This document shows, piece by piece, positions 34,478-42,532 of a stretch of DNA of 64,000 nt. This DNA is from VXNE01 sp965203615 (GTDB taxonomy: Bacteria; Pseudomonadota; Gammaproteobacteria; Pseudomonadales; Azotimanducaceae): NCBI GenBank assembly GCA_965203615.1, contig OZ241900.1, positions 3,720,001 to 3,784,000 of the forward strand, written 5' to 3'. A program made the position numbers and the translations under genes. How positions within the stretch are numbered: the first letter of the stretch is position 1; each line of letters starts with the position of its first letter. A model generated the notes under the pieces. That model ran no database searches. It was not told the DNA's origin and saw only the letters and a program-made list of their open reading frames with translations.

Positions 34478-34725
34478 TGGGGGAGCACTCCTCAGTTGGG
34501 TGTGGCAACGTTATCGCAATTTGCCGCCTTTGGCCCAGCGCGAGCGAAACGGGTGCGTAACTTCGGCCGGAGATCTGGCTAGTGCGCCGCCGTTGATTCG
34601 TGTGGTTGCGCCGTTGGAGTTGGAAGTGGAGGACGCGCCGCTCGACGAGTGCGAGGCACTCCGATCCGCGCTCGAAAACGCGGTTCATTCGGTGATGGAC
34701 GCGGAGGTTTCGGTCGACGCTACGG

Positions 34726-35215
34726 TTGGGGGACGTGTACCTGCCGGCGTTCAACGCGGAGTTCGCGCAGCCGGCGCGCGAGGACGGATCGGCGTTCGTG
34801 CCCTGCGCGGACCCGGCGGTGCCGGACGACATCCTGTGCGAGATCCACGAGCGCATCGTCGGGCGCGACAACTGCGTGCGGTTCGAGCGGCGCGTACTGC
34901 AACTGTCCGCGGATCGCCATCGGCCGCACTACGTCAGGGCCAGGGTGAAGGTTCGCCGCCACGCCGCGGAACGCTGTCGGTCTGGTATAGCCCGCGCAAG
35001 CTGGCCGCGCACGACTCCGGCGAGCGGCTTGCCGACGGACTGCCGGCGGCCGCGTAGGAAGGTCGTCGCCACCCCCGTCGCCCCGATCCGACAGGGGGTC
35101 CGCAAAGAGTCATTGCAGCATGGGCCGACGCCCAAGCCTTACCCGCGCGGCCTCGTGGACAGACCGGACAGTTTATTTGTTCTAGAACCGGACACTTCCA
35201 TTTGTTGCCAACAGA
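34726..35215 (+). pseudogene. ISNCY (IS1202-type) transposase 3' remnant with right end
   Basis: GTACCTGCCGGC opens a frame reading VYLPAFNAEFAQPAREDGSAF, VPDDILCEIHERIVGRDNCVRFERRVLQL and HYVRARVKVRRH, the C-terminal third of ISNCY transposases. The family's ending GTLSVWYSPRKLA is only reachable in another frame after about 34965, so it carries a frameshift. The N-terminal two-thirds are absent. About 100 bp downstream, two copies of CCGGACA-n-TT-nn-ATTTGTT (35169-35215) look like the terminal repeat region. The element is dead. The stretch 34582-34725 before it encodes an unrecognised acidic fragment. Confidence 0.65.
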
Positions 35216-35290
35216 CCGCTTGAGCGACGGTTGACCAAGCGACCTCTTTGCGGCTAGTTTGAATCACCCTCAGTTTGGAGGACGACAGGG

Positions 35291-35545
35291 ATGCAGCAGT
35301 CTAGGAACGTGAAACGGCGGAGGAGGGCAGTCTTCCTATCCTACTGCCGCGGAGCAGGCTCCGTACTCGACCTCGTTTCAACGGCTAGGTGCAGTCACTT
35401 CGTGCCGACCCGGGGCTCGTTCAATCAACGGCTTGAAAAGGACTTCCAGCGCGTCGGTGGGGCGTTGCGCTTCGGTATTGATACGCTGACGACGGAGGCA
35501 TCGCAGAGTGCCGGACGAAACAGAGAATCTACCGGAACAGGGTGA
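35291..35545 (+). CDS. small basic protein overlapping the DUF2335 gene
   Basis: This 84-residue frame starts at ATG 35291 with GGAG ten bases upstream and ends 38 bp inside the next gene in another frame. FLSYCRGAGSVLDLVSTAR and LEKDFQRVGGALRFGID are its recognisable segments, and I recall similar short frames preceding DUF2335 genes. The overlap suggests translational coupling. No signal peptide or membrane segment is seen. Confidence 0.45.
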   Translation: MQQSRNVKRRRRAVFLSYCRGAGSVLDLVSTARCSHFVPTRGSFNQRLEKDFQRVGGALRFGIDTLTTEASQSAGRNRESTGTG

Positions 35546-35954
35546 ACGGTCGCCAGCCGTTCAGGCCTCCTCGCCGCATCCCCAAGGTACTGTAACTGCG
35601 ACGATTCAGCAGTCACATTACTCCGGCCCCCTACCACGGGCGTCAGAGCTTGAGGCCTACAATCGGATTGATCCTACCTTCGCAACGCGAGTCGTCGCGA
35701 TGGCAGAGAGTTTCGCGGAACATACGCAACGTCTCGAAGCAGAGGCTGTCAAGCAAGAACGAATCGACGTGAGATGGGCCCGAGGAGTGGCCGCAGGGGT
35801 TGTGGTGGCAGTACTTGGCGCGTGCATTTGGGCTCTCTACCTCGACAAAGAGGATTTCGCTACGACGTTAGGCTCGTGGACAATCGTGGCGCTTGCCGCT
35901 GTTTTTGTTGCGGGCAAGGTGCCCGACTGGATCAAGAACAAGGACCCGAGTTGA
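35508..35954 (+). CDS. DUF2335 two-helix membrane protein
   Basis: This 148-residue protein starts at GTG. QQSHYSGPLPRASELEAYNRIDP, VVAMAESFAEHTQRLEAEA and two C-terminal membrane helices (GVAAGVVVAVLGACIWALYL and SWTIVALAAVFVAGKV) are the DUF2335 pattern. The family is frequent in mobile and accessory regions; function unknown, although small two-TM proteins of this kind are often suspected of membrane-disrupting roles. It follows a transposase remnant and precedes a broken two-TM gene. Confidence 0.75.
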   Translation: MPDETENLPEQGERSPAVQASSPHPQGTVTATIQQSHYSGPLPRASELEAYNRIDPTFATRVVAMAESFAEHTQRLEAEAVKQERIDVRWARGVAAGVVVAVLGACIWALYLDKEDFATTLGSWTIVALAAVFVAGKVPDWIKNKDPS

Positions 35955-36189
35955 AGAGCTCGGGGATGGCGGCTTCAGCCATCTCGGATCACGTCATCAT
36001 GCCTGCTTCGACGGCCGTCGATGTTCGCGCGTGCGCCGGATCGTGTTTGACTCGACGGGTGCGTCCGCTGTCCAAAGGCCGGTGTGTGCGACACGATCGG
36101 TTTAGTTGAACCTCGGCTGTCCGCAAACTCTGGCGGCGGTCCTTCCCGGTTGACGCCATCGCAACATGGGCCGATAGTTCTGGAGGAGA

Positions 36190-36847
36190 ATGCAGCGGGG
36201 GTGCTTGCGAATGGCCGAGAGCGCATATCTTGTCTCCGACGAGACACGAAAAGAAGTCTGGGATAGGGCTCGGAGCGCGGAATACGCCGAAAGGTACTAT
36301 CGGCGACTGGGCGACGAAAACCGGAGGCGCGACCGGTTGTGGAGCATCCCGGCATTGATTGGCTTCTGTTTGGCGCTTCCTGCTTCCGTGGCGTCATTGT
36401 CAGGTGCAAGCCATCTTTGGAATCGGAATCGCATTCCCTATCGTGTTCGTTTTGGTGGCCGTCTACTTGATCGCTGGCCGGTGTGGGGGCGTCGCCCGAA
36501 GGGCATCGGTGTGGACGGCGTTGTCCGAAACGTATGGGCGGGCTGTACCCGAGTTCAGAGCCCTGCTTGACGCCATCGACCTCAATCAGATCGAAGACGG
36601 CGAGGCGAGAGGCAAGCTAAGGAGACTGACAAGAAAGACGGAAACAGCAATAGAGCGGAGAGTGAAGTCCACGCGCAACTGGAGAGGAGTCGTGCCCGAT
36701 GACCTGACGAGAGAGCCTCCACTCCCTGAACCGGCACCGGCGCCACCAAGGCCGACACCTCCGCCTCCACCCCCGGAACATCCCCACCTCCGCTCCGAGG
36801 ACCGAAGAGGTCACGCTCCCGGCGATATCGAAGATCGTATCAAGTGA
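36190..36847 (+). pseudogene. broken two-TM membrane protein (possibly SLATT-like)
   Basis: GGAGGAG precedes ATG 36190; a second ATG at 36211 begins MAESAYLVSDETRKEVWDRA. The first frame runs through YAERYYRRLGDENRRRDRLWSIPALIGFCLALP and then loses sense near 36400. The continuation VQAIFGIGIAFPIVFVLVAVYLIAG and YGRAVPEFRALLDAIDLNQIEDG is in another frame ending at 36847 with a Pro-rich tail. Joined, it is a ~215-residue protein with an N-terminal helical part, two membrane helices and a C-terminal helical tail, like SLATT-type effectors. The lesion is a net one-base shift. Confidence 0.5.
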
Positions 36848-36996
36848 TCGATTGAGGCCTGCTGGTCAGGAACGCCGGTATCAAAACGCACCTGGGTCAA
36901 GTTCCAACCCCCAGTGTCGCAGACCGCTTGAGCGAGTTCGCGCGGATTGGATCGCCAACGGGCAGTGTGCGAGATGGGTCAATCCAATGGAGAACC

Positions 36997-37056
36997 TGGT
37001 CGGAGTGCGCGGATTTGAACCGCGGGCCCCCGCCTCCCGAAGGCGGTGCTCTACCA
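36997..37056. repeat. 60-bp duplicate of the tRNA-Pro 3' end (att-like)
   Basis: This stretch is identical to 38730-38789, which is the 3' 60 bases (including CCA) of the tRNA-Pro gene. The match stops in the D-arm, so this copy is not a tRNA. An exact copy of a tRNA 3' end downstream of the tRNA is the classic footprint of site-specific integration, with the element lying between the two copies. Confidence 0.85.
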
Positions 37057-37084
37057 CGACGAGAATCAGACACAGTGTCGCACC

Positions 37085-37327
37085 GGGCGTCTCGGGGTGC
37101 ATCACAAGGTCGCGTTCGAAGATGGGGCCGACCTCTACGCGCTTGGCAACCTTCGGGTGCTCACCGGCGCGGAACATATCGACCTATACCGGCGCGATTC
37201 GACACTAGCGGAGGCCGCGTGGCGGGAGCCGGTATCGCGTGAACAGTTGTATCGAGCGGGGAGGTCTAGCTGCGTCTTGCCCTTAATGCATAGCGGATGG
37301 AGCGCCGGTGAGGGTGGCCAAGCGTAG
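37085..37327 (+). pseudogene. HNH nuclease C-terminal fragment (colicin/pyocin-like)
   Basis: Starting just inside the tRNA-derived repeat, the frame reads CRTGRLGVHHKVAFEDG, then ADLYALGNLRVLTGAEHIDLY. The HH...N...H arrangement with GNLRVLT and a final histidine matches the HNH finger of DNase colicins and related endonucleases. There is no upstream start, and the sequence beyond RRDSTL does not look like family. I infer the 3' end of a lost nuclease gene, cut at the repeat junction. It could also be part of a mobile HNH endonuclease. Confidence 0.5.
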
Positions 37328-37534
37328 GACATTCTCAACTCCTACTGGAGACTGACGAGCCCGCCGTTCGTAACGCTGAACGTCGTAGTCGCGGGCGAGG
37401 ATGTCGGCGATGGCTACGGCAACGTCATCATCATCCACAAGTGGCAGGGCGCGGATTTCCGAGAGAGAAATCTCGCCCCGGCTCTCAAGCAGAGTCGCCG
37501 CCAGACGAGTTGCAATAGTCGAGTATTCGATCAT
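37283..37534 (-). CDS. small protein downstream of the ClpP-fold protease
   Basis: ATG 37534 has AGAGG eight bases upstream and gives 83 residues (37558 is an alternative start). IEYSTIATRLAATLLESRG, EISLSEIRALPLVDDDDVAV and ILARDYDVQRYERRARQ suggest a helical, perhaps winged-helix fold. It follows the protease gene by 30 bp on the same strand and is inside the tRNA-flanked segment. I do not recognise a family. As regulator or protease partner it is inference only. Confidence 0.5.
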   Translation of the reverse strand: MIEYSTIATRLAATLLESRGEISLSEIRALPLVDDDDVAVAIADILARDYDVQRYERRARQSPVGVENVLRLATLTGAPSAMH

Positions 37535-37564
37535 GTTGGGGACCTCTAAATGATTCACGCTAGG

Positions 37565-38479
37565 TTAGTTCATAGGAATTGCGACATTTGGTCGGCCACC
37601 GTCACTCGATTGGTCGCCCAGGATTTCTTTCGGCAGGTCTTTGATCTGCTCCTCCATCCGTTTTCTGTTCCTTTCCTGTATCAGTCTCTTCCTCTCATCG
37701 TCGAGTGCATGGATATCCCAGACGATCTCCAGTGCATCGTCCCTGAGTTCGCTAGCCCTCAGGCCCAACTCAATGGCCTCGCCTATCGTAATGCACCAAC
37801 TGTGATCGGCATAGCCGCTGGTGAGAACCTCGCCAACACGCTTGGCAGCCGCATCATCTCCTTGGAGCATCCGTGAGCCAAGAAGTTTCACAACGTAGTC
37901 CCTGCCAATGTCCAGCGATTTCTTGAAGCTCCCCAGTGTAAGGGGGAACTGGAGACGTTGCATCAGTCCTTCCGCTAGCTGAGTGTTGCCATTGTTGAAC
38001 TCGTCCCTGATGAGTTGAAGCGTTGATTCGATGTGCAGTGGTGAGAATCGTTCCACTCTCTGCTCCAAGGGGTTCATCTGAGTAATCTGGGGGTCTAAGG
38101 GGCCCAACTCAGCTATTGGAGTCATCAGGATCTCGTCGCCACCACAGATCAAGAGCGTAGCTGCACTCTTGGCCCACCTCGGGATGATGAATGTCAGTTC
38201 ATCGGTTCCGTACCGTTGAAACAGGAGTGCCAGGTTGTAGGCGGCATCTATGTCACCCCCTCCCGAGTCGACCAACACGTCCAACTGAGCCCCAACTTCC
38301 TCCCTAGTTCGAAGCAATCCGTACACCTCGTCCACGAGGCTTGGACCGATGCTGCTCTGGCCGCCCAATAGAAGGGGATAGCAGGGACGGTTTCGGACCT
38401 TCTCCAGTTCCGTTACCTTGGCGTCAATTTGCTCAGATAACCCTTTGATCGAGGGCTTTTTCTTCCTGGCTCGCTTCAA
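37565..38479 (-). CDS. SDH_sah-type serine protease of the ClpP/crotonase fold
   Basis: This 304-residue protein has a basic N-terminus, then LDVLVDSGGGDIDAAYNLAL (about 67-85), the oxyanion-hole strand. IIPRWAKSAATLLICGGDEI follows, with the candidate nucleophile Ser105. MTPIAELGPLDPQI comes next. Order and spacing match the serine dehydrogenase proteinase (SDH_sah) family, relatives of SppA and ClpP. No signal peptide or membrane helix is obvious, so it should be cytoplasmic. The C-terminal 80 residues are charged and helical. It lies between the tRNA-Pro gene and the duplicate of its 3' end, with small frames on both sides, which points to cargo of an integrated element. Confidence 0.8.
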   Translation of the reverse strand: MKRARKKKPSIKGLSEQIDAKVTELEKVRNRPCYPLLLGGQSSIGPSLVDEVYGLLRTREEVGAQLDVLVDSGGGDIDAAYNLALLFQRYGTDELTFIIPRWAKSAATLLICGGDEILMTPIAELGPLDPQITQMNPLEQRVERFSPLHIESTLQLIRDEFNNGNTQLAEGLMQRLQFPLTLGSFKKSLDIGRDYVVKLLGSRMLQGDDAAAKRVGEVLTSGYADHSWCITIGEAIELGLRASELRDDALEIVWDIHALDDERKRLIQERNRKRMEEQIKDLPKEILGDQSSDGGRPNVAIPMN

Positions 38480-38526
38480 CTACTTGACCTGTCCTGACGG
38501 GGCGGCGCATATGGTACACCGTCCAA

Positions 38527-38691
38527 CTAGGTAGTGAAGTGGCAGTCAGACACGGGCTTGTTGGTCAGTTCACTCGTCGTGAATCGACGTGCAGCGACTC
38601 CTCGGCCGAGCGATTGCGCGTGTTCAGAGAGGCGACTGGCCGCCTCGATTTCACCTTGATTGTCTGTCCATAGCACGTACTTCGACGACAT
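38527..38691 (-). CDS. possible 54-residue protein upstream of the protease
   Basis: An uninterrupted frame from ATG 38691 to TAG reads MSSKYVLWTDNQGEIEAASR, then RLSEHAQSLGRGVAARRF and HFTT. It is 47 bp upstream of the SDH_sah protease on the same strand and within the tRNA-flanked segment. The ribosome-binding site is weak. It is too short to assign. Confidence 0.3.
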   Translation of the reverse strand: MSSKYVLWTDNQGEIEAASRLSEHAQSLGRGVAARRFTTSELTNKPVSDCHFTT

Positions 38692-38729
38692 GGCGGGATC
38701 CCGGATGGTGCGTAAGCTGCTGATTTTGT

Positions 38730-38806
38730 TGGTCGGAGTGCGCGGATTTGAACCGCGGGCCCCCGCCTCCCGAAGGCGGTGCTCTACCAGGCTGAGCTAC
38801 ACTCCG
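38730..38806 (-). tRNA. tRNA-Pro (CGG anticodon)
   Basis: The minus strand folds as a full cloverleaf. The acceptor stem is CGGAGTG/CACTCCG. The D-arm contains AGCTCAGCCTGGTAGAGC. The anticodon stem CCGCC/GGCGG holds the loop TTCGGGA (anticodon CGG), and the T-arm is GCGGTTCAAATCCGC. The discriminator is A and CCA is encoded. It reads CCG codons. Its 3' end is duplicated at 36997, so it serves as an integration site and remains intact. Confidence 0.95.
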
Positions 38807-38992
38807 ATGCCGTCCGCGCGGCAAGGACCGGCGGGCGGCGTATTGTAATGCGGGCGGCGTGGCACACGCCAATCGAACTTCTTTCTCCAAAATGCGAATC
38901 CGACCCCGGCGTGGCGGATCGACGATATCGGTCGTTCACCAAGTACCGATGCGACAGCATGCTCACATGCTTGTTTAGGTCAGAGGAATTCA

Positions 38993-39023
38993 GTAAGTAT
39001 TTGACTGATGTATTTGAACTTAC
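38993..39023 (+). promoter_or_regulatory. inverted repeat and -35-like box before the AbiEi-type gene
   Basis: GTAAGT (38993-38998) and ACTTAC (39018-39023) frame two direct ATTTGA copies and a TTGACT that may be a -35. The repeat ends nine bases before the ATG at 39033. AbiEi proteins repress their own operon by binding inverted repeats, so this is a plausible operator. A second small palindrome, GCATG-CTCA-CATGC, lies near 38957. Confidence 0.45.
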
Positions 39024-39032
39024 CGTATCAAA

Positions 39033-39680
39033 ATGGCGCGAATAGCCGACAAGATCATGAAGAGGGTGGCTGCACGCGGTCGTGGGCAGTGGGCATGTAC
39101 GCCGAAGGACTTCCTGGACCTCGGCAGTCGCCAGGCTATTGACCAGGCGTTGTCGAGACTGGTGCAAGCGGGACAGCTTCGTCGAATTGGTCATGGCCTG
39201 TACGACATGCCAAGGGTCAGCAGATTGTTGAAGCGGGAGGCAGCTCCCGATATCGATGCTGCGGTTGCAGCCATCGCAAGGCGTGACGGGGTCCGGATCA
39301 TGCCCGACGGATTGGTGGCCGCGAACCAGCTTGGCCTCACCAATGCGGTACCCGCCAAAGCCGTTTACGTGACGGATGGCTCCTCGAGGAGAGTGAAGAT
39401 AGGCGGACGCACGATCCTGTTCCGACATGCTGGTCCGTGCGTCATGGGTTGGTCGGGAAGGCCTGCGGCGGACGTTGCGCAAGCCTTGCGCTGGCTGGGT
39501 CCCGCAGCCGTGAAAGACGTTGGGGTCATTTCGACTCTGAAGCGCCGTCTGCCCGACAACGTGAAGCGGGACCTGTTTCTGAATAGCAGCGGTCTGCCAG
39601 GTTGGGCCCTGCCGGTAGTCCGCGAGCTTCAGACCGATCAGGCTATCGACGAGTCGTCGATCAACGGAAACACTGGATAA
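39033..39680 (+). CDS. AbiEi-type antitoxin/transcriptional regulator without toxin
   Basis: This 215-residue protein has an N-terminal winged helix (ARGRGQWACTPKDFLDLG, QALSRLVQAGQLRRIGHGLY) and a C-terminal AbiEi/DUF6088 domain (AIARRDGVRIMPDGLVAANQLGL, VYVTDGSSRRVKIGG, LFRHAG). AbiEi normally neutralises the nucleotidyltransferase AbiEii encoded immediately after it. Here the next sequence, ten bases on, is a decayed piece of ispB, and no nucleotidyltransferase is in the window. It may be an orphan or may repress other loci. An inverted repeat sits directly upstream. Confidence 0.78.
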   Translation: MARIADKIMKRVAARGRGQWACTPKDFLDLGSRQAIDQALSRLVQAGQLRRIGHGLYDMPRVSRLLKREAAPDIDAAVAAIARRDGVRIMPDGLVAANQLGLTNAVPAKAVYVTDGSSRRVKIGGRTILFRHAGPCVMGWSGRPAADVAQALRWLGPAAVKDVGVISTLKRRLPDNVKRDLFLNSSGLPGWALPVVRELQTDQAIDESSINGNTG

Positions 39681-39689
39681 GCTCGCCTA

Positions 39690-39962
39690 CCGCATACGCG
39701 CGACGGCGAAGCTGGTCAGGGCCTCGAGCGCCTCGCGGTAGATGTTGGCGGGCGCGTGCGCGAGGGAGTCGGCGGCGCGGGCGGCGAACTCGACGGCGCG
39801 GTCGCGCGTGTAGTCGAGGGCGCCGGAGCGTCGGACGGCGGCTCGCACTAGGGTCAGGGCGTCGGCGCAGCGGGTCTCGAGGGCATCGCGCACGAGCGCT
39901 GCGTCTTCGGGATGGCCTTACTGCATCGTGCGGACGAGGGGCAGCGTCGCCTTGCCTTCGGA
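39690..39962 (-). pseudogene. duplicated, decayed 3' end of ispB
   Basis: About 273 bp closely matches 41522-41794, the C-terminal part of the intact ispB. It encodes RDALETRCADALTLVRAAVR and ANIYREALEALTSFAVAR. A stop codon appears at TMQ-stop-GHPED where the intact gene reads TMKYGHPED. Scattered substitutions show the copy is old. With the intact gene it forms direct repeats around the nuclease-like gene at 40073. Confidence 0.85.
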
Positions 39963-40072
39963 GTCCGTTTCGCCGACCCCCTGTCATCTTGAACAGCAAT
40001 TGCACTCGCGGAAATGCCTGGAGGGGATTGCGGTAGACTTCGGCGATTGGCGTATCGAGGAGGGGGAGCCCT

Positions 40073-41425
40073 ATGGCCGACGATCTGCCGCAAGTACTGA
40101 AGGGTGGTGCCCCGGCACGGCTTTTTCCCGTATTGGCCGAGACATCGAAAGAAGGCCGGGCCCTTTCGGTGCTGTTGGCATGCATTGCCAGCATCGATGA
40201 CCTTGCCAGTACACTTCTTTCCACCCTTGATCGCCGCGTGGGTGTGCGCTCCCGCGTACGGACGTTTACCGAGGTCGTCCTGGCGAATGCGCCAGAGGGT
40301 GTTTCAGGTCGTCCAGACGGTCTCATTGTCGTTGAAACTGGGCGCCGATCCTGGAGCGCCCTCGTAGAGGCCAAGGTCCGGCGCTCCCGACTGGATTCCG
40401 AGCAGATTGGCGCGTACCTAAAGCTGGCCAAGGCGAACTCCATCGACGCACTGGTGACCATTTCCAACGACTTTGCCGCCGTCCCGCACCATCATCCCTT
40501 GCGAGTCGGGCGCATACCGCGAGGTGTGGACCTGTACCACTGGTCTTGGTCAAGCATCCTGACACACGCCAAGGTGATATTGGCCGCGAAAGACGTTGAT
40601 GATCCCGAGCAGCGATTCCTTCTCGATGAACTGGTCAGGTTTCTCGATCATCCTAGCGCCGGTGTGATGCGCTTCAATCGCATGGATGCGAACTGGAAGG
40701 ACATAGTCACATCGGTGGTTGCGGGTGCACCGCTTGCGAGAAACTCGGATGCCGTCACCGATACCGTGGCCAATTGGCATCAAGAGTGTCGTGATCTGGC
40801 CTTGAAGCTCATGGTCCGCGTCAACTCCAATGTCTCGATCCGTCTGCCGCGGGCGCACCGATTTGATCCTCAACGACGTATTGACGACGATGCTGCACGC
40901 CTCAGGGACTCATCCACACTGGGTGTGGAGTTCGACGTCCCCGATGCCGCATCGCCGATCAAGGTCGAGGCCGATTTGAGAACCCGCTCGATTCAGGCGT
41001 TCATGACGTTGCGCGCCCCAGAGGATCGAAAGTCTGCGCGAGCCCGGACCAACTGGGTGTTGCGGCAACTCGCCGGAAGCGACCCTACCGATCTTCATAT
41101 CAAGGCCAATTGGCCTCGTAGGGCTGGTGCCACGCAGGAGACCTTGGAGGCGGTGCGGGCTGATGTCGACTGTTTGCGTGCATCGAACCCTAATCTCGCG
41201 CCGACGGGCTTCGAAGTACGTCTGGTCCGTGTCGCGGGAAGCCGTTTCGCCGGTGCGAAGACCTTCATAGACGAGCTTGAGAGTTCGGTTCTCCGGTTTT
41301 ACGCCGAAGTTGGCCAGCACCTCAAGAATTGGCAGCCTGCAGCTCCCAAGATGGTGGACAACGTCCGGGAAACCCCTGCTGACGCTGCGCGAAGCGAGGT
41401 CGAACAAGACGCATCACCCGCGTAG
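40073..41425 (+). CDS. PD-(D/E)XK-like protein of unknown function
   Basis: This 450-residue protein has a strong ribosome-binding site (GAGGGGGAG) before ATG 40073. An N-terminal helical part precedes GRPDGLIVVETG and SALVEAKVRRSRLDSEQIGAYL. The residues D82, E99, K101 and Q111 follow the D-ExK-Q pattern of PD-(D/E)XK nucleases. The C-terminal half (DLALKLMVRVNSNVSIRLPR, VEADLRTRSIQAFMTLRAP, then FEVRLVRVAGSRFAG) is a mixed alpha/beta domain I cannot assign. It lies between a decayed and an intact copy of the ispB 3' end, next to an AbiEi gene. A DNA-cutting or defense role is inferred. Confidence 0.6.
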   Translation: MADDLPQVLKGGAPARLFPVLAETSKEGRALSVLLACIASIDDLASTLLSTLDRRVGVRSRVRTFTEVVLANAPEGVSGRPDGLIVVETGRRSWSALVEAKVRRSRLDSEQIGAYLKLAKANSIDALVTISNDFAAVPHHHPLRVGRIPRGVDLYHWSWSSILTHAKVILAAKDVDDPEQRFLLDELVRFLDHPSAGVMRFNRMDANWKDIVTSVVAGAPLARNSDAVTDTVANWHQECRDLALKLMVRVNSNVSIRLPRAHRFDPQRRIDDDAARLRDSSTLGVEFDVPDAASPIKVEADLRTRSIQAFMTLRAPEDRKSARARTNWVLRQLAGSDPTDLHIKANWPRRAGATQETLEAVRADVDCLRASNPNLAPTGFEVRLVRVAGSRFAGAKTFIDELESSVLRFYAEVGQHLKNWQPAAPKMVDNVRETPADAARSEVEQDASPA

Positions 41426-41518
41426 ATCGGACGTGCCGCCAAGCATAGGACTTGACGACAATACAGTCGTGCCTGGTGCCAGACAGCTATACCTGCCGAG
41501 GCGCAGTTGCGCCGCGAC

Positions 41519-42532
41519 TCACCGCATGCGCGCGACGGCGAAGCTGGTCAGGGCCTCAAGCGCCTCGCGGTAGATGTTGGCGGGCGCGTGCGCGAGGGAG
41601 TCGGCGGCGCGGGCGGCGAACTCGACGGCGCGGTCGCGGGTGTAGTCGAGGGCGCCGGAGCGCCGGACGGCGGCTCGCACGAGCGTCAGGGCGTCGGCGC
41701 AGCGGGTCTCGAGGGCGTCGCGCACGAGCGCTGCGTCTTCGGGATGGCCGTATTTCATGGTGCGGATGAGGGGCAGCGTCGCCTTGCCTTCGGCGAGGTC
41801 GTCGCCGATGTTCTTGCCCATGACTTCGCTGTCGCCCTCGTAGTCGAGCCAGTCGTCGACGAGCTGGTATGCGAGTCCGAAGTCCCTGCCGTAGGCGCGC
41901 ATCGCGTGGATGACGTCCGGGTCACTGGTGGCGAGCACGGCGGCGGTGTGGGCGGCCGCCTGGAACAGCAGCGCGGACTTGCGCAGGATCACCTCCATGT
42001 AGTCCGCTTCGTCGTAGGCGGCGTTGCCGATGTTGTCGAGCTGCAGGACTTCGCCCTCGGCGATGATGTTGGTGGCGTCCGCGACGATGGCCATGACGTC
42101 CATGTTGTCGAGGTCCACCATGAGCTGGAATGCCCGCGAGTAGAGGAAGTCGCCGACGAGGACGCTGGGGGCGTTGCCCCAGGTGACGTTCGCGGTCGCG
42201 CGGCCGCGGCGCAGGTTGGAGCCGTCCACGACGTCGTCGTGCAGCAATGTGGCGGTGTGCAGGAACTCGATGATCGCGGCGAGCCGGATGTGTTCGGATG
42301 CGTCGTAGCTGCAGCAGCGCGCGGTCAGCAGCACGATCAGCGGGCGCAGGCGCTTGCCGCCGCTGTTGACGATGTAGGCGCCGATCTGCTCGACCAGGGC
42401 GACTTCGGAGGCGAGCTGGCTGGGAATGAGCGCGTTGACTTGCGCGAAGTCGCTGGAGGCGAGCCGGTAGATGGACGCCAGGTCAGTTGCGTCGAGGCGC
42501 GGCGCGCGGGCGGCTGCCGGATTTGACGCCAT
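41519..42532 (-). CDS. ispB: octaprenyl/polyprenyl diphosphate synthase
   Basis: ATG 42532 gives 337 residues. This prenyltransferase builds the side chain of ubiquinone from isopentenyl diphosphate. GGKRLRPLIVLLTARCC, the first aspartate-rich motif LLHDDVVDGSNLRRG (about residue 100) and the second YQLVDDWLDYEGD (about 225) are present. GKNIGDDLAEGKATLPLI follows. The gene is intact but its last ~270 bp are copied 1.8 kb away. It diverges from rplU across a 209-bp gap, a conserved arrangement. Confidence 0.95.
   Translation of the reverse strand: MASNPAAARAPRLDATDLASIYRLASSDFAQVNALIPSQLASEVALVEQIGAYIVNSGGKRLRPLIVLLTARCCSYDASEHIRLAAIIEFLHTATLLHDDVVDGSNLRRGRATANVTWGNAPSVLVGDFLYSRAFQLMVDLDNMDVMAIVADATNIIAEGEVLQLDNIGNAAYDEADYMEVILRKSALLFQAAAHTAAVLATSDPDVIHAMRAYGRDFGLAYQLVDDWLDYEGDSEVMGKNIGDDLAEGKATLPLIRTMKYGHPEDAALVRDALETRCADALTLVRAAVRRSGALDYTRDRAVEFAARAADSLAHAPANIYREALEALTSFAVARMR

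Noticed and set aside
36997..37056. Second tRNA-Pro gene
   Set aside because: Only the 3' 60 bases are present; the D-arm 5' half and acceptor 5' strand are missing, so it cannot fold. It is an att-like duplicate.
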